From: Lachnospiraceae bacterium
GTDB lineage: Bacteria; Bacillota; Clostridia; Lachnospirales; Lachnospiraceae
Direction of reading: 5' to 3'
NCBI GenBank assembly: GCA_022845895.1
Contig: AP025573.1
Span: 484,001-548,000 of the forward strand
Length of the DNA: 64,000 bases
Position 1 is the first letter of the stretch, and each line of letters starts with the position of its first letter. The notes under the pieces were generated by a model. That model was given only the letters and a program-made list of their open reading frames with translations. It made no database searches and had not been told where the DNA came from. Both the position numbers and the translations under genes were made by a program. Shown here one piece after another: positions 33,527 to 44,689 of this stretch.

Positions 33527-33831
33527 TGGCTGATATTAAATATTATGATGTAATCCTTAAGCCGGTAGTTACAGAGAAGAGCATGGAGCTTATGGGTGAG
33601 AAGAAATATACATTCCTTGTACACCCACAGGCTACAAAGTCTCAGGTAAAAGAAGCTGTTGAGAAGATGTTCGACGGTGCCAAGGTAAAGAGTGTCAACA
33701 CGATGAACCGGGCAGGAAAGAAGAAAAGAGTGCGCGGTACGATGAAGTTCGGTATGACTGCAAAGACAAAGAAAGCAGTTGTCCAGCTTACGGAGGACAG
33801 CAAAGATATCGAGATTTTCGAGGGGCTGTAG
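33526..33831 (+). CDS. rplW: 50S ribosomal protein L23
   Basis: 101 aa, starting [21 protein letters not shown]23 lies at the tunnel exit and docks trigger factor and the signal recognition particle. It is translationally coupled to rplD by a TAATG overlap. Confidence 0.98.
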   Translation: MADIKYYDVILKPVVTEKSMELMGEKKYTFLVHPQATKSQVKEAVEKMFDGAKVKSVNTMNRAGKKKRVRGTMKFGMTAKTKKAVVQLTEDSKDIEIFEGL

Positions 33832-33990
33832 GCACTGGACACTTGACGAAAGTCAAGCGTCGGCGCCAACTTGAGTCTAGTGAGAAGGCCGTTCCCAAGC
33901 ATTAGTGAAGCCGGGCCGGAGGCGTAAGCTGAACTTAGGCGCACGGAACTGGAGATTCATTAGAGGTACCCTGACCATACGGATAGCAAC
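33832..33990 (+). repeat. Structured intergenic repeat, copy A
   Basis: The gap before rplB contains AAGGCCGTTCCCAAGC, a TTAGTGAAG block and CTTAGGCGCACGGAACT. GTTCC and GGAAC enclose the core as a stem. Related sequences lie at 38649-38765 and 44911-45012. Confidence 0.6.
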
Positions 33991-34026
33991 CGTGACATTA
34001 AACAAGTATTGAAAGGAGAAGTAATC

Positions 34027-34869
34027 ATGGGAATCAAAACATATAACCCATATACGCCTTCCAGAAGACAGATGACTGGGTCTGATTTCGCGGAAATCAC
34101 GAAGACAACTCCAGAGAAATCTCTGTTAGCTCCAAAGAGCAGACAGGCAGGACGTAATAATCAAGGTAAGATAACAGTTAGGCACCGCGGAGGCGGAGCT
34201 AAGAAAAAATATAGAATCATCGACTTCAAGAGAAAGAAAGACGGTATTCCGGCAACTGTAGTAGGAATCGAGTATGATCCGAACAGAACAGCCAACATCG
34301 CACTGATCTGCTACGCAGACGGCGAGAAAGCCTATATCCTTGCACCAGAAGGATTGAAAGCGGGCATGAAGGTCATGAACGGTCCTGAAGCAGAGGTGAA
34401 AGCCGGCAACTGCCTTCCTCTTTCTGAGATTCCGGTAGGTACGCAGGTCCACAACGTGGAGATGTATCCGGGAAAAGGCGGACAGCTTGTCCGTTCCGCA
34501 GGCAACAGCGCTCAGCTGATGGCCAAAGAAGGAAAATATGCAACTCTGAGACTTCCGTCAGGGGAGATGAGAATGGTCCCAATCATCTGCAGAGCATCTG
34601 TAGGCGTCGTAGGAAACGGAGACCACAACCTGATCAACATCGGTAAAGCAGGACGTAAGCGCCATATGGGCTTCAGACCTACCGTACGTGGTTCTGTCAT
34701 GAACCCGAATGACCATCCACACGGTGGTGGTGAAGGTAAGACGGGAATCGGACGTCCGGGTCCATGTACACCTTGGGGCAAGCCAGCACTTGGTCTTAAG
34801 ACGAGAAAGAAAAACAAAGCTTCTAACAAGATGATTGTAAGAAGAAGAGATGGTAAAGCGATTAAATAA
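34027..34869 (+). CDS. rplB: 50S ribosomal protein L2
   Basis: 280 aa from ATG 34027, preceded by GAAAGGAGAAG. The C-terminal catalytic-centre loop [18 protein letters not shown] is present with its conserved histidine. L2 is needed for subunit joining and peptidyl transfer. Confidence 0.98.
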   Translation: MGIKTYNPYTPSRRQMTGSDFAEITKTTPEKSLLAPKSRQAGRNNQGKITVRHRGGGAKKKYRIIDFKRKKDGIPATVVGIEYDPNRTANIALICYADGEKAYILAPEGLKAGMKVMNGPEAEVKAGNCLPLSEIPVGTQVHNVEMYPGKGGQLVRSAGNSAQLMAKEGKYATLRLPSGEMRMVPIICRASVGVVGNGDHNLINIGKAGRKRHMGFRPTVRGSVMNPNDHPHGGGEGKTGIGRPGPCTPWGKPALGLKTRKKNKASNKMIVRRRDGKAIK

Positions 34870-34895
34870 TTCAGTTTTCAAGGAGGTTAGAACTT

Positions 34896-35177
34896 ATGTC
34901 ACGTTCTATTAAAAAAGGACCATTCGCAGACGCAAGCCTGCTCAAGAAGGTTGATGCAATGAACGCAGCCGGAGATAAGTCTGTCATCAAGACTTGGTCT
35001 CGCCGTTCTACAATCTTCCCAAGCATGGTTGGACATACAATAGCCGTTCATGACGGAAGAAAACATGTACCTGTATATGTGACAGAGGATATGGTCGGAC
35101 ACAAGCTCGGTGAGTTTGTTGCGACAAGGACATACAGAGGACATGGAAAAGACGAAAAGAAATCTAAAGTAAGATAG
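34896..35177 (+). CDS. rpsS: 30S ribosomal protein S19
   Basis: 93 aa, starting [20 protein letters not shown], the invariant S19 opening. It binds the 30S head with S13. AAGGAGG precedes the start. Confidence 0.98.
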   Translation: MSRSIKKGPFADASLLKKVDAMNAAGDKSVIKTWSRRSTIFPSMVGHTIAVHDGRKHVPVYVTEDMVGHKLGEFVATRTYRGHGKDEKKSKVR

Positions 35178-35207
35178 TAACCATATATTCGAAAGGAGGG
35201 TTCATCC

Positions 35208-35594
35208 ATGGCAAAAGGACACAGATCCCAAATCAAGAGAGAGAGAAATGCTAACAAAGACACAAGACCTTCTGCAAAGTTATCTTATGCAAGAGTTTCT
35301 GTCCAGAAAGCATGTTTCGTATTAGATGCCATCAGAGGCAAGGATGTAACAACAGCGCTTGGTATTTTAACTTATAATCCAAGATATGCTTCCAGCTTAA
35401 TAAAGAAATTATTAGAATCTGCAATCGCGAATGCTGAGAACAACAACGGCATGAACGCTGAGAACCTTTACATTGCAGAAGCTTATGCAAACAAAGGACC
35501 AACAATGAAGAGAATCAGACCTAGAGCGCAGGGAAGGGCTTACAGAATTGAGAAACGAATGAGCCACATCACACTTGTGCTTGATGAAAGATAA
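35208..35594 (+). CDS. rplV: 50S ribosomal protein L22
   Basis: 128 aa. The beta-hairpin lining the exit tunnel is seen in [18 protein letters not shown], which lies near the macrolide site and is unaltered relative to the family pattern. GAAAGGAGG precedes the ATG. Confidence 0.97.
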   Translation: MAKGHRSQIKRERNANKDTRPSAKLSYARVSVQKACFVLDAIRGKDVTTALGILTYNPRYASSLIKKLLESAIANAENNNGMNAENLYIAEAYANKGPTMKRIRPRAQGRAYRIEKRMSHITLVLDER

Positions 35595-35605
35595 GGAGGG
35601 CAGAC

Positions 35606-36262
35606 ATGGGACAGAAAGTTAATCCTCATGGTTTAAGAGTCGGCATTATTAAAGATTGGGATTCTAAGTGGTATGCAGAGAAAGAATTCGCCGATTACCT
35701 TGTGGAAGACCATGAAATCAGAACGTATCTTAAGAAAAGATTATACAGCGCAGGTATCTCCGGTATTGAAATCGAGAGAGCATCCGACCGCGTGAAGATT
35801 ATCATCTATACAGCTAAGCCAGGTGTCGTGATCGGTAAAGGCGGATCTGAGATTGAGAAAGTAAAAGGTGAGCTTAGGCAGTTCACAGATAAGAAATTGG
35901 TTGTAGACATCAAAGAAATCAAGAGACCGGACAAAGATGCTCAGCTCGTGGCTGAGAACATTGCGCAGCAGCTGGAGAACCGTATATCTTTCAGACGTGC
36001 GATGAAGTCCTGCATGTCCAGAACTATGAAATCAGGAGCGCTCGGTGTTAAGACTTCCGTATCAGGAAGACTCGGCGGAGCAGATATGGCCCGTACGGAG
36101 TTCTACAGCGAGGGTACGATTCCTCTTCAGACACTGAGAGCAGACATTGACTACGGATTCGCTGAGGCTAACACTACCTACGGCAAAGTTGGTGTGAAGG
36201 TATGGATTTACAAAGGCGAAGTTCTTCCGGAAAAAGCAGCAAAGGAAGGGAGCGATAAATAA
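35606..36262 (+). CDS. rpsC: 30S ribosomal protein S3
   Basis: 218 aa with a KH RNA-binding domain ([16 protein letters not shown]). S3 lines the mRNA entry channel. Its stop overlaps the rplP start by one base. Confidence 0.98.
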   Translation: MGQKVNPHGLRVGIIKDWDSKWYAEKEFADYLVEDHEIRTYLKKRLYSAGISGIEIERASDRVKIIIYTAKPGVVIGKGGSEIEKVKGELRQFTDKKLVVDIKEIKRPDKDAQLVAENIAQQLENRISFRRAMKSCMSRTMKSGALGVKTSVSGRLGGADMARTEFYSEGTIPLQTLRADIDYGFAEANTTYGKVGVKVWIYKGEVLPEKAAKEGSDK

Positions 36263-36699
36263 TGTTAATGCCAAAAAGAGTTAAACGTCGTAAACAATTC
36301 CGTGGTTCCATGAAGGGAAAAGCGCTTCGTGGAAACAAGATTACAAACGGTGAATATGGTATCGTTGCCATGGAGCCCTGCTGGATTCGTTCCAACCAGA
36401 TAGAGGCTGCCCGTATCGCTATGACACGTTATATCAAGCGTGGCGGTAAAGTATGGATTAAAATATTCCCTGATAAACCTGTAACTACGAAACCAGCTGA
36501 AACACGTATGGGTTCTGGTAAAGGAACCTTAGAGTACTGGGTAGCAGTTGTCAAGCCAGGCCGCGTCATGTTTGAAATCGCGGGCGTATCCGAAGAAGTT
36601 GCAAGAGAAGCGCTTCGTCTGGCTACTCACAAGCTGCCATGTAAATGTAAAGTAGTTTCTCGCGCAGACTTAGAAGGCGGTGATAACAGTGAAAATTAA
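36262..36699 (+). CDS. rplP: 50S ribosomal protein L16
   Basis: 145 aa, starting [20 protein letters not shown]. It contacts tRNA near the peptidyl transferase centre and the A-site finger. It overlaps both rpsC and rpmC. Confidence 0.98.
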   Translation: MLMPKRVKRRKQFRGSMKGKALRGNKITNGEYGIVAMEPCWIRSNQIEAARIAMTRYIKRGGKVWIKIFPDKPVTTKPAETRMGSGKGTLEYWVAVVKPGRVMFEIAGVSEEVAREALRLATHKLPCKCKVVSRADLEGGDNSEN

Positions 36700-36898
36700 T
36701 GCATTTGTAGAAGATTTAAAAACAAAATCAGCTGCAGAGCTGAATGAAGAATTAGTAGCTGCTAAGAAGGAACTTTTTAACTTAAGATTCCAGAACGCAA
36801 CAAACCAGTTAGACAATACAAGCAGAATTAAAGAAGTAAGAAGAAACATTGCCAGAATTCAGACAGTAATTACCGAGAAGGCAAATGCTGCGGAATAA
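36689..36898 (+). CDS. rpmC: 50S ribosomal protein L29
   Basis: 69 aa. The start is GTG at 36689, inside the end of rplP, giving the family-typical [18 protein letters not shown]. It forms two helices near the tunnel exit beside L23. Confidence 0.95.
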   Translation: MKINAFVEDLKTKSAAELNEELVAAKKELFNLRFQNATNQLDNTSRIKEVRRNIARIQTVITEKANAAE

Positions 36899-36918
36899 TC
36901 CGGAAAGGAGCTTAAACT

Positions 36919-37173
36919 GTGGAAAGAAATCTTAGAAAAACCCGCGTGGGCAAGGTTGTCAGCAATAAAATGGATAAGACCATAGTAGTTGCAGTAGAAG
37001 ATCATGTAAAACATCCGCTTTACAAGAAGATCGTAAAGAGAACATACAAGCTGAAAGCACATGATGAAGCAAATGAATGCAACATTGGCGACAAAGTAAA
37101 AGTTATGGAAACAAGACCTCTGTCTAAAGACAAGAGATGGAGACTTGTAGAAGTTATGGAAAAAGTGAAATAG
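36919..37173 (+). CDS. rpsQ: 30S ribosomal protein S17
   Basis: 84 aa from a GTG start after [29 protein letters not shown] and the OB-fold segment are standard. It binds the 5' domain of 16S rRNA early in assembly. Confidence 0.97.
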   Translation: MERNLRKTRVGKVVSNKMDKTIVVAVEDHVKHPLYKKIVKRTYKLKAHDEANECNIGDKVKVMETRPLSKDKRWRLVEVMEKVK

Positions 37174-37192
37174 TATAAGGAGGGAAACCTGC

Positions 37193-37561
37193 ATGATACA
37201 GCAAGAAAGCAGACTTAAAGTAGCAGACAATACAGGTGCCAAAGAGTTACTGTGCATCCGTGTGCTTGGCGGCTCGACAAGAAGATATGCAAGCATCGGC
37301 GACATAATCGTTGCGACTGTTAAAGATGCAACACCAGGCGGCGTTGTTAAAAAAGGCGATGTAGTAAAAGCTGTAGTTGTTCGTACTGTATACAGTACAC
37401 GCCGTAAAGACGGTTCTTATATCCGTTTCGACGAAAATGCTGCTGTTATTATAAAAGATGACAAGACACCAAGAGGAACCCGTATCTTCGGGCCAGTAGC
37501 AAGAGAGCTCCGTGAGAAGCAGTTCATGAGAATTGTATCTCTGGCTCCGGAAGTACTATAA
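37193..37561 (+). CDS. rplN: 50S ribosomal protein L14
   Basis: 122 aa, starting [20 protein letters not shown], the expected length. It forms bridge B8 with 16S rRNA and is the docking site of the silencing factor RsfS. Confidence 0.98.
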   Translation: MIQQESRLKVADNTGAKELLCIRVLGGSTRRYASIGDIIVATVKDATPGGVVKKGDVVKAVVVRTVYSTRRKDGSYIRFDENAAVIIKDDKTPRGTRIFGPVARELREKQFMRIVSLAPEVL

Positions 37562-37576
37562 GGAGGTGCGCGTAAG

Positions 37577-37888
37577 ATGTCAATGTTAAAAATTAAAAAA
37601 GGCGACACGGTAAAAGTGATTGCCGGTAAAGATAAAGACAAAGAAGGCAAAGTAGTAGCCGTTAACCAGAAAGACGGTAAGGTTGTCGTTGAAGGAGTCA
37701 ACATGCTGACAAAGCACACGAAACCCAGTGCTTCTAATCAGAATGGCGGCATCGTCCATCAGGAAGGGCCTATCGATGTTTCTAATGTAATGTATGTCCA
37801 CAAGGGTCAGGCCACGAGAGTCGGATTCAAGATGGAAGGCGACAAGAAAGTACGTTACGCTAAATCAACAGGCGAAGTGATTGATTAA
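37577..37888 (+). CDS. rplX: 50S ribosomal protein L24
   Basis: 103 aa with a KOW motif in KIKKGDTVKVIAGKDKDKEG. It is an early assembly initiator of the large subunit. A second in-frame ATG lies two codons downstream; the first fits the AAGGAGG spacing. Confidence 0.97.
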   Translation: MSMLKIKKGDTVKVIAGKDKDKEGKVVAVNQKDGKVVVEGVNMLTKHTKPSASNQNGGIVHQEGPIDVSNVMYVHKGQATRVGFKMEGDKKVRYAKSTGEVID

Positions 37889-37905
37889 TTTGAGGAAGGA
37901 GGTCC

Positions 37906-38451
37906 ATGACTTTGAGTAGACTGAAAGAACATTACCAGAACGAAATCGTCGAGGCGATGAATAAAAAGTTCGGTTATAAAAATATTATGGAAGTGCCAAA
38001 ACTTGAAAAAGTTGTTATCAACATGGGTGTTGGCGAGGCAAAAGACAATGCTAAGATCTTAGAGTCGGCAGTAGCTGACCTGGAGAAGATCACAGGACAG
38101 AAAGCAGTTATCTGTAAAGCAAAGAAATCTGTAGCGAACTTCAAGTTAAGAGAAGGAATGCCAATCGGATGTAAAGTTACTTTAAGAGGAGAAAAGATGT
38201 ATGAATTTGTTGACCGTCTGATCAACCTTGCATTACCTCGTGTACGTGACTTCAGAGGGGTCAACCCGAACGCGTTCGACGGCAGAGGAAACTATGCCCT
38301 TGGAATCAAGGAGCAGCTCATCTTCCCTGAGATTGAATACGATAAGATAGATAAGGTGAGAGGGATGGATATCATCTTTGTTACAACTGCAAAGACAGAC
38401 GAAGAGGCGCGTGAATTGTTAACACAGTTCAACATGCCATTTACAAAATAA
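37906..38451 (+). CDS. rplE: 50S ribosomal protein L5
   Basis: 181 aa. [19 protein letters not shown] and [20 protein letters not shown] are L5 signatures. It binds 5S rRNA with L18. AGGAGG precedes ATG 37906; a TTG two codons later is the alternative start. Confidence 0.97.
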   Translation: MTLSRLKEHYQNEIVEAMNKKFGYKNIMEVPKLEKVVINMGVGEAKDNAKILESAVADLEKITGQKAVICKAKKSVANFKLREGMPIGCKVTLRGEKMYEFVDRLINLALPRVRDFRGVNPNAFDGRGNYALGIKEQLIFPEIEYDKIDKVRGMDIIFVTTAKTDEEARELLTQFNMPFTK

Positions 38452-38462
38452 GGAGGTAAATT

Positions 38463-38648
38463 ATGGCTAAGACAGCAATGAAAGTAAAACAGCAGCGTAA
38501 GCAGAAGTTCTCCACAAGAGAATACAATCGTTGCAGAATCTGCGGACGACCGCACGCATATTTAAGAAAATATGGAATCTGCCGTGTTTGCTTCCGCGAG
38601 TTGGCATATAAAGGACAGATCCCAGGCGTTAAGAAAGCAAGCTGGTAG
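38463..38648 (+). CDS. rpsZ: 30S ribosomal protein S14 type Z
   Basis: 61 aa, the short zinc-binding form, with [20 protein letters not shown] giving two CxxC pairs. Firmicutes use this form in the spc operon. Confidence 0.97.
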   Translation: MAKTAMKVKQQRKQKFSTREYNRCRICGRPHAYLRKYGICRVCFRELAYKGQIPGVKKASW

Positions 38649-38765
38649 GCCGAAAGCGACTTAGTGAAAGCGAGCCGTCAGGCGAAGCTCGAACTTAGTG
38701 CAAGGCCGTTCTTGGAGCTTAGCGACACATCTATGTGAGCTTAGCGAGAAGAACTTCCACAAAAA
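38649..38765 (+). repeat. Structured intergenic repeat, copy B
   Basis: It contains CTTAGTGAAAGCGAGC, AACTTAGTG, AAGGCCGTTCTTGG and two GAGCTTAGCGA blocks around ACACA/TGTG. Here the closing stem is GTTCTT/AAGAAC, where copies A and C have GTTCC/GGAAC, so the pairing is kept while bases change. Confidence 0.6.
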
Positions 38766-38781
38766 AGGAGGTATAGGATAA

Positions 38782-39183
38782 ATGACTATGAGTGATCCAA
38801 TCGCAGATATGCTTACGAGAATCCGTAATGCTAATACTGCCAAACATGATACAGTAGATGTACCTGCATCAAAGATGAAGACCGCTATTGCGAACATCCT
38901 GTTAGATGAGGGTTATATCCAGAAATACGATATCGTAGAAGACGGCGTGTTCAAGACAATCCACATCACGTTAAAATACGGTGCAGACAAGAATGAGAAA
39001 GTTATCACAGGGCTTAAGAGAATCTCTAAACCAGGTCTTCGTGTGTACGCTAACAGTGCCGAGCTTCCTAAAGTATTAGGCGGACTCGGAACGGCAATCA
39101 TATCGACAAACCAGGGCGTCATCACAGATAAAGAAGCAAGAAAGCTCGGCGTAGGCGGAGAAGTATTGGCTTTCATCTGGTAG
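38782..39183 (+). CDS. rpsH: 30S ribosomal protein S8
   Basis: 133 aa, [18 protein letters not shown] start and GGEVLAFIW end. S8 is the spc-operon repressor in enteric bacteria. The following 86 bases up to rplF hold no gene. Confidence 0.98.
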   Translation: MTMSDPIADMLTRIRNANTAKHDTVDVPASKMKTAIANILLDEGYIQKYDIVEDGVFKTIHITLKYGADKNEKVITGLKRISKPGLRVYANSAELPKVLGGLGTAIISTNQGVITDKEARKLGVGGEVLAFIW

Positions 39184-39269
39184 CATGCAATGGGTGAAAG
39201 AGGTAATGCAACTGAAAACAGAGCGGGCTAAGCTCCCGTTCCGAGAATTTAAGTTAAGGAGGAACAGGT

Positions 39270-39812
39270 ATGTCACGTATAGGAAGACTGCCAATTGCAG
39301 TTCCGGCAGGTGTAACTGTTGAGATTGCAGAGAATAATAAAGTGACTGTTAAAGGTCCGAAGGGAACCCTTGAAAAAGAGCTTCCTGTAGAGATGGAAAT
39401 CAAGCAGGAAGGCGATACAATCGTTGTTACAAGACCGAACGACTTGAAGAAGATGAAATCTTTACATGGTCTTACAAGAACACTCGTCAACAACATGGTT
39501 GTAGGCGTAACGGACGGATACCAGAAGGTTCTGGAAGTGAACGGTGTTGGATACAGGGCGGCAAAATCAGGAAACAAGCTGACATTGAATCTTGGATACT
39601 CCCATCCGGTAGAAATGACGGATCCGGAAGGTGTTGAGACGGTCATGGAAGGCCAGAACAAGATCATCGTCAAAGGTATCGATAAAGAAAAAGTAGGCCA
39701 ATACGCAGCTGAGATCAGAGACAAGAGAAGACCGGAGCCATACAAGGGCAAGGGTATCAAGTATGCTGATGAAGTTATCAGACGTAAAGTTGGTAAGACT
39801 GGTAAGAAATAA
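39270..39812 (+). CDS. rplF: 50S ribosomal protein L6
   Basis: 180 aa with the two repeated L6 domains. [19 protein letters not shown] and the C-terminal [16 protein letters not shown] are characteristic. It lies at the GTPase-associated region. Confidence 0.98.
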   Translation: MSRIGRLPIAVPAGVTVEIAENNKVTVKGPKGTLEKELPVEMEIKQEGDTIVVTRPNDLKKMKSLHGLTRTLVNNMVVGVTDGYQKVLEVNGVGYRAAKSGNKLTLNLGYSHPVEMTDPEGVETVMEGQNKIIVKGIDKEKVGQYAAEIRDKRRPEPYKGKGIKYADEVIRRKVGKTGKK

Positions 39813-39829
39813 ATAAGGAGAGTGTGAAA

Positions 39830-40198
39830 ATGGTTAGCAAAAAGTCAAGAAGCAAAGTTCGTGTTAATAAACACAGAAAATTACGTAACCGTTTCAGCGG
39901 TACGTCTGAATGCCCGCGTTTAGCCGTATTCAGAAGCAATAATCATATGTATGCACAGATTATTGACGATACAGTTGGCAGCACTCTGGTTGCAGCTTCC
40001 ACTCTTCAGAAAGATGTGAAAGCAAACCTGGAAAAAACCAACGACGTTGCAGCGGCAGCATATTTAGGTAAAGTGATTGCTGAAAAAGCAATCGAAAAAG
40101 GTATTAAAGATGTTGTCTTTGACCGAGGCGGCTTCATATACCAGGGAAAAGTTCAGGCATTAGCAGACGCAGCTAGAGAAGCTGGTTTGAATTTCTAG
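39830..40198 (+). CDS. rplR: 50S ribosomal protein L18
   Basis: 122 aa from ATG 39830, the start that fits AAGGAGAG. A GTG two codons earlier is less likely. [20 protein letters not shown]-type core is visible ([18 protein letters not shown]). It binds 5S rRNA with L5. Confidence 0.96.
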   Translation: MVSKKSRSKVRVNKHRKLRNRFSGTSECPRLAVFRSNNHMYAQIIDDTVGSTLVAASTLQKDVKANLEKTNDVAAAAYLGKVIAEKAIEKGIKDVVFDRGGFIYQGKVQALADAAREAGLNF

Positions 40199-40212
40199 AA
40201 GGAGGAGCACAC

Positions 40213-40722
40213 ATGAAACAAGTACGAATTGATGCTGGTCAATTAGAATTAAATGAAAAAGTGGTATCAATTAAACGTGTTACCAAGGTTGTTAAGGGTG
40301 GTCGTAACTTCAGATTCACAGCTTTAGTAGTTGTAGGCGACGGAAACGGCCATGTTGGTGCAGGTTTAGGAAAAGCTACTGAAATCCCTGAGGCAATCCG
40401 CAAGGGAAAAGAAGATGCAGCTAAAAATCTTATTACTGTAGCATTAGATGAAAACGATAGTATTACACATGATTTTATCGGTAAATTCGGAGGAGCTTCC
40501 GTATTGCTTAAGAAGGCTCCGGATGGTACCGGAGTTATCGCCGGAGGACCGGCGCGTGCTGTAATCGAGATGGCGGGAATCAAGAACATCCGTACAAAAT
40601 CTCTTGGTTCAAACAACAAGCAGAACGTAGTTCTTGCTACAATCGACGGATTACGCCAGTTGAAGACTCCGGAAGAAGTAGCTAAGCTTCGCGGTAAATC
40701 TGTAGAAGAGATCTTAGGCTAA
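40213..40722 (+). CDS. rpsE: 30S ribosomal protein S5
   Basis: 169 aa. [20 protein letters not shown] is the conserved double-stranded RNA-binding region, where spectinomycin-resistance changes occur elsewhere. Nothing unusual is seen. Confidence 0.98.
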   Translation: MKQVRIDAGQLELNEKVVSIKRVTKVVKGGRNFRFTALVVVGDGNGHVGAGLGKATEIPEAIRKGKEDAAKNLITVALDENDSITHDFIGKFGGASVLLKKAPDGTGVIAGGPARAVIEMAGIKNIRTKSLGSNNKQNVVLATIDGLRQLKTPEEVAKLRGKSVEEILG

Positions 40723-40736
40723 GGAGGTAGATCATA

Positions 40737-40916
40737 ATGGCAAATTTAAAAGTCACATTAGTTAAATCTACAATTGGTGCTGTACCAAAGCATAAGAAGA
40801 CTGTTGAAGCTTTAGGACTTAAGAAGTTGAACAAGACAGTTGAACTGCCGGATAACGCAGCAACAAGAGGTATGATCAAACAGGTTTGTCACCTGGTAAA
40901 AGTTGAAGAAGCATAA
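40737..40916 (+). CDS. rpmD: 50S ribosomal protein L30
   Basis: 59 aa, starting MANLKVTLVKSTIGAVPKHK and ending HLVKVEEA, the usual short L30. AAGGAGG lies seven bases before ATG 40737. Confidence 0.97.
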   Translation: MANLKVTLVKSTIGAVPKHKKTVEALGLKKLNKTVELPDNAATRGMIKQVCHLVKVEEA

Positions 40917-40943
40917 AATAACAATCAGATAGGAGGTGTCACA

Positions 40944-41384
40944 ATGGACTTATCTAACTTAAGACCTGCTGACGGCGCAAAACAGAGTGATAATTTCAGA
41001 AGAGGACGTGGACACGGCTCTGGAAATGGTAAGACGGCCGGCAAGGGACATAAAGGCCAGAAAGCTCGTTCAGGAGCTACAAGACCTGGTTTTGAAGGTG
41101 GCCAGATGCCGTTATATAGAAGAATACCAAAGAGAGGTTTCACGAACAGAAACTCTAAAGATATCGTTGGTATCAATGTAAGCGCTCTTGAAGTGTTCGA
41201 TAACGATGCGGTTGTTTCAGTTGAGACTTTACTGGAGCAGGGAATCGTCAAGAACCCGAAAGACGGCGTCAAGATCCTTGGCAACGGGGAGCTGACGAAG
41301 AAGCTTACAGTACAGGCAAATGCGTTCAGTGCAGGCGCTGCTGCTAAGATTGAGGCTTTAGGTGGAAAAGCAGAGGTGATCTAA
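40944..41384 (+). CDS. rplO: 50S ribosomal protein L15
   Basis: 146 aa. [20 protein letters not shown] and the Gly-rich [20 protein letters not shown] tract are typical. Its stop overlaps the secY start, coupling synthesis of the last ribosomal protein of this block to the translocon. Confidence 0.98.
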   Translation: MDLSNLRPADGAKQSDNFRRGRGHGSGNGKTAGKGHKGQKARSGATRPGFEGGQMPLYRRIPKRGFTNRNSKDIVGINVSALEVFDNDAVVSVETLLEQGIVKNPKDGVKILGNGELTKKLTVQANAFSAGAAAKIEALGGKAEVI

Positions 41385-42700
41385 TGTTAGAAACTTTCCG
41401 AAAGGCATTTCAAATAAAGGATATTCGCAAAAAAATCGGATATACGTTTTTGATGTTAATCGTGATAAGAATTGGATCTGAACTGCCAACACCTGGTGTG
41501 GATCCAAGTTACATCAAAGATTTCTTTGCACAGAATACGGGGGAAGCGTTTAACTTGTTTAACGCTTTCACCGGTGGATCCTTTGAGCAGATGTCTGTGT
41601 TCGCTCTAAGTATTACACCATACATTACTTCTTCCATCATCATGCAGCTCCTTACGATAGCGATTCCGAAGCTGGAGGAAATGCAGAAAGAAGGAGAGGA
41701 TGGAAGAAAGAAGATTGTAGCGATTACACGTTACCTCACGGTTGCCCTTGCCCTCATTGAATCTACGGCGATGGCGGTAGGTTTTGGACGGAGAGGACTG
41801 CTTGTCGAGTACAACTTTGTAAATGCGGCAATCGTAGTCCTGACGCTGACTGCCGGAAGTGCGCTTCTGATGTGGATTGGTGAAAGGATTACAGAAAAAG
41901 GAGTCGGAAATGGTATCTCTATCGTACTTGTGATAAATATTATTTCTCGTATTCCAAACGACATGACAACGCTGTTTGAACAGTTCGTCAAAGGAAAAAG
42001 CCTTGCCTCTGGAGGGCTGGCCGTCGTCATCATCCTGGCAATCATCATAGCTCTCGTCGTATTTGTCATTGTACTTCAGGACGGTGAGAGAAGAATTGCG
42101 GTACAGTATTCGCAAAAGGTGGTCGGGAGAAAAACGTTCGGTGGACAGTCCACGCACATTCCGCTGAAGATTAATACCGCGGGCGTCATTCCGATTATAT
42201 TTGCATCATCTCTGATGCAGTTTCCAATCGTAATCGCATCTTTCCTCGGAAAGGACGGCGGAACGGGTATCGGAAGTGAAATCCTGCGGGGCATGAATCA
42301 GGGGAACTGGTGTAACCCGGAAAACCTGAAGTATTCCTGGGGATTGCTCGTATATATCATCCTCACCGTGTTTTTTGCCTATTTCTACACATCCATTACA
42401 TTCAATCCTTTGGAGATAGCAAACAACATGAAGAAGAGCGGAGGATTTATACCGGGTATCCGCCCTGGAAAACCGACAGTTGAATATTTGACAAGAATAT
42501 TGAATTATATTATTTTTGTCGGAGCATGCGGCCTTGTACTTATACAGATCGTTCCAATATTTTTTAACGGCTGGCTTGGGGCGAAAGTATCGTTCGGCGG
42601 TACGTCGCTTATCATCATCGTCAGTGTTGTGTTGGAGACTCTGAAGCAGATAGAATCACAGATGCTTGTACGTAATTACAAGGGATTTTTAAATAATTAA
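41384..42700 (+). CDS. secY: Preprotein translocase subunit SecY
   Basis: 438 aa with ten hydrophobic segments. The plug and first helices (GSELPTPGVDPSYIKDFF) and GVIPIIFASSLMQFP are standard. It forms the Sec channel for protein export and membrane insertion. Confidence 0.98.
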   Translation: MLETFRKAFQIKDIRKKIGYTFLMLIVIRIGSELPTPGVDPSYIKDFFAQNTGEAFNLFNAFTGGSFEQMSVFALSITPYITSSIIMQLLTIAIPKLEEMQKEGEDGRKKIVAITRYLTVALALIESTAMAVGFGRRGLLVEYNFVNAAIVVLTLTAGSALLMWIGERITEKGVGNGISIVLVINIISRIPNDMTTLFEQFVKGKSLASGGLAVVIILAIIIALVVFVIVLQDGERRIAVQYSQKVVGRKTFGGQSTHIPLKINTAGVIPIIFASSLMQFPIVIASFLGKDGGTGIGSEILRGMNQGNWCNPENLKYSWGLLVYIILTVFFAYFYTSITFNPLEIANNMKKSGGFIPGIRPGKPTVEYLTRILNYIIFVGACGLVLIQIVPIFFNGWLGAKVSFGGTSLIIIVSVVLETLKQIESQMLVRNYKGFLNN

Positions 42701-42710
42701 CACCATTTTG

Positions 42711-42737
42711 AACTCGCAGAATTTTTTTCTGCGGGTT
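42711..42737 (+). other. Hairpin between secY and adk
   Basis: AACTCGCAGAA and TTCTGCGGGTT pair with one G-U, giving an 11-bp stem. The T residues are inside the loop rather than after the stem, so full termination is doubtful; it may protect or process the transcript. Confidence 0.5.
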
Positions 42738-42764
42738 AAAATGCTATAAGGAGGAACACATATT

Positions 42765-43409
42765 ATGAAAATTATTATGTTAGGCGCGCCGGGGGCGGGC
42801 AAAGGAACTCAGGCAAAGAAAATTGCCGCGAAATTCAGTATTCCTCACATTTCAACTGGTGATATCTTCAGAGCGAATATTAAGAATGGTACAGAGCTCG
42901 GCAAAAAAGCCAAGACGTATATGGATCAGGGGCTGCTCGTGCCGGACGACCTGGTAGTGGATCTGGTCGTAGACCGGGTGAATCAGGACGACTGCCGCGA
43001 CGGCTATGTGCTTGACGGCTTCCCGAGGACGATACCACAGGCAGAGGCTTTGGATAAAGCGCTCGCGGAGCTCGGGCAGAAGGTGGACTTTGCCATAGAC
43101 GTAGACGTGCCGGACGAGAATATCGTACGCCGGATGGGTGGGCGCCGTGCCTGCGTGACATGTGGAGCCACATATCATCTGGAGTATGCGCCGACAAAGA
43201 AGGACGGCATCTGCGACACGTGCGGGGGCGGCCTGATCCTCCGTGATGACGACAAGCCGGAAACGGTGGAGAAGCGTCTTGGCGTATACCATGAACAGAC
43301 GCAGCCGCTGATAGACTACTATACAAATGCCGGCATATTAAAGACGGTTGACGGGACTGTGGATATCGAAGATGTCTTCCGGGCAATTGTAGAAATCTTA
43401 GGAGCGTAG
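42765..43409 (+). CDS. adk: Adenylate kinase
   Basis: 214 aa. P-loop [10 protein letters not shown] near the start; the lid carries a zinc site (CVTCG and CDTCG), as in Gram-positive enzymes. It interconverts ATP, ADP and AMP. Map follows after three bases. Confidence 0.98.
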   Translation: MKIIMLGAPGAGKGTQAKKIAAKFSIPHISTGDIFRANIKNGTELGKKAKTYMDQGLLVPDDLVVDLVVDRVNQDDCRDGYVLDGFPRTIPQAEALDKALAELGQKVDFAIDVDVPDENIVRRMGGRRACVTCGATYHLEYAPTKKDGICDTCGGGLILRDDDKPETVEKRLGVYHEQTQPLIDYYTNAGILKTVDGTVDIEDVFRAIVEILGA

Positions 43410-43412
43410 GTT

Positions 43413-44168
43413 ATGCCGATCAGTATAAAATCGGGCAGGGAAATTGAATTGATGACAGAAGCCGGACGGATTCTGGAAATCGTCCACGATGAACTTGCCA
43501 AAGCGTTACATCCAGGTATGAGTACCAAGGACATAGACGTACTCGGGGAGGAAGTGATAAGGAGCTATGGCTGTATCCCTTCCTTCCTCGATTACAACGG
43601 CTATCCCGCATCTATCTGCGTATCCGCCAATGAAGAAGTCGTGCATGGCATACCAGATAAGCACCGCATTCTAAAGGAGGGCGATATCGTCAGCCTCGAC
43701 GCGGGGGTCATATATAAGGGATATCACTCCGATGCCGCACGGACGCACGGCATCGGAGAAATAAGCAGAGAAGCCGCTAAACTGGCAGAAGTTACCAGAG
43801 AAAGCTTCTTTGAAGGTATAAAATACGCAAAAGAAGGCAATTATCTATTTGAAATTTCGGCAGCTATTGGCAGATATGCAGAAAGCTTCGGTTATGGGGT
43901 GGTACGTGACCTGTGCGGCCACGGAATCGGAACAAATCTGCATGAAGCACCGGAGATACCGAATTATGAGATGAACAGAAAAGGCGTGAAGCTCAAGGCA
44001 GGAATGACACTTGCGATAGAACCGATGATCAATGCCGGTACCTGGGAAGTAGACTGGCTTGACGACGACTGGACCGTGGTCACGAGGGATGGCGCTTTAT
44101 CTGCCCATTACGAAAATACGGTATTGATAACAGACGATGAACCGAAACTTTTGACCTTATCGAAATGA
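43413..44168 (+). CDS. map: Methionine aminopeptidase, type I
   Basis: 251 aa. Metal ligands are seen in DAGVIYKGYHSDAART, GHGIGTNLHE, AIEPMINAG and YENTVLITDDE. It removes N-terminal methionine from new proteins. The gene continues the adk transcript. Confidence 0.98.
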   Translation: MPISIKSGREIELMTEAGRILEIVHDELAKALHPGMSTKDIDVLGEEVIRSYGCIPSFLDYNGYPASICVSANEEVVHGIPDKHRILKEGDIVSLDAGVIYKGYHSDAARTHGIGEISREAAKLAEVTRESFFEGIKYAKEGNYLFEISAAIGRYAESFGYGVVRDLCGHGIGTNLHEAPEIPNYEMNRKGVKLKAGMTLAIEPMINAGTWEVDWLDDDWTVVTRDGALSAHYENTVLITDDEPKLLTLSK

Positions 44169-44191
44169 TTTAAGTAAAGAGGACATCAGAT

Positions 44192-44455
44192 ATGGAAGAA
44201 GTAAAGACAGGAATGCTAGCAAAATCAAAGGCGGGTCATGATAAGGGTCAGGTTTATGTTATAATGGACACCGATGATGCATATGTATATTTAGCAGACG
44301 GCAGGATTAGAACTCTCGAAAGGCTGAAAAAGAAGAAAAAAAAGCATATACAGCCTATCAGGAGGGAGTTCGATGTGACAGCAGCAGATGATGCAGCTAT
44401 AAAACAGATACTTAAAAATTTTAATAAGGATAGAGAGAATCAGGAGGATTTATAA
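44192..44455 (+). CDS. KOW-domain RNA-binding protein (L14e-like)
   Basis: 87 aa. The KOW segment [20 protein letters not shown] is followed by [13 protein letters not shown]. Such genes lie between map and infA in many Clostridia and are thought to act on the ribosome. Only one base separates it from infA. Confidence 0.85.
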   Translation: MEEVKTGMLAKSKAGHDKGQVYVIMDTDDAYVYLADGRIRTLERLKKKKKKHIQPIRREFDVTAADDAAIKQILKNFNKDRENQEDL

Positions 44456-44456
44456 T

Positions 44457-44675
44457 ATGTCAAAAGCTGACGTAATTGAGATTGAAGGAAAAGTAGTGGA
44501 GAAACTGCCTAATGCCATGTTTCAGGTAGAGCTTGAGAACGGGCACCAGGTGCTCGCGCATATCAGCGGAAAGCTGCGTATGAACTTTATAAAGATACTG
44601 CCCGGAGACAAAGTGACATTGGAATTATCTCCGTATGACCTTTCAAAAGGAAGGATTATCTGGAGAGATAAATAA
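44457..44675 (+). CDS. infA: Translation initiation factor IF-1
   Basis: 72 aa, single OB fold, [20 protein letters not shown] to GRIIWRDK. It blocks the A site during initiation. AGGAGG precedes the start. Confidence 0.98.
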   Translation: MSKADVIEIEGKVVEKLPNAMFQVELENGHQVLAHISGKLRMNFIKILPGDKVTLELSPYDLSKGRIIWRDK

Positions 44676-44689
44676 TATTCAAATATCTA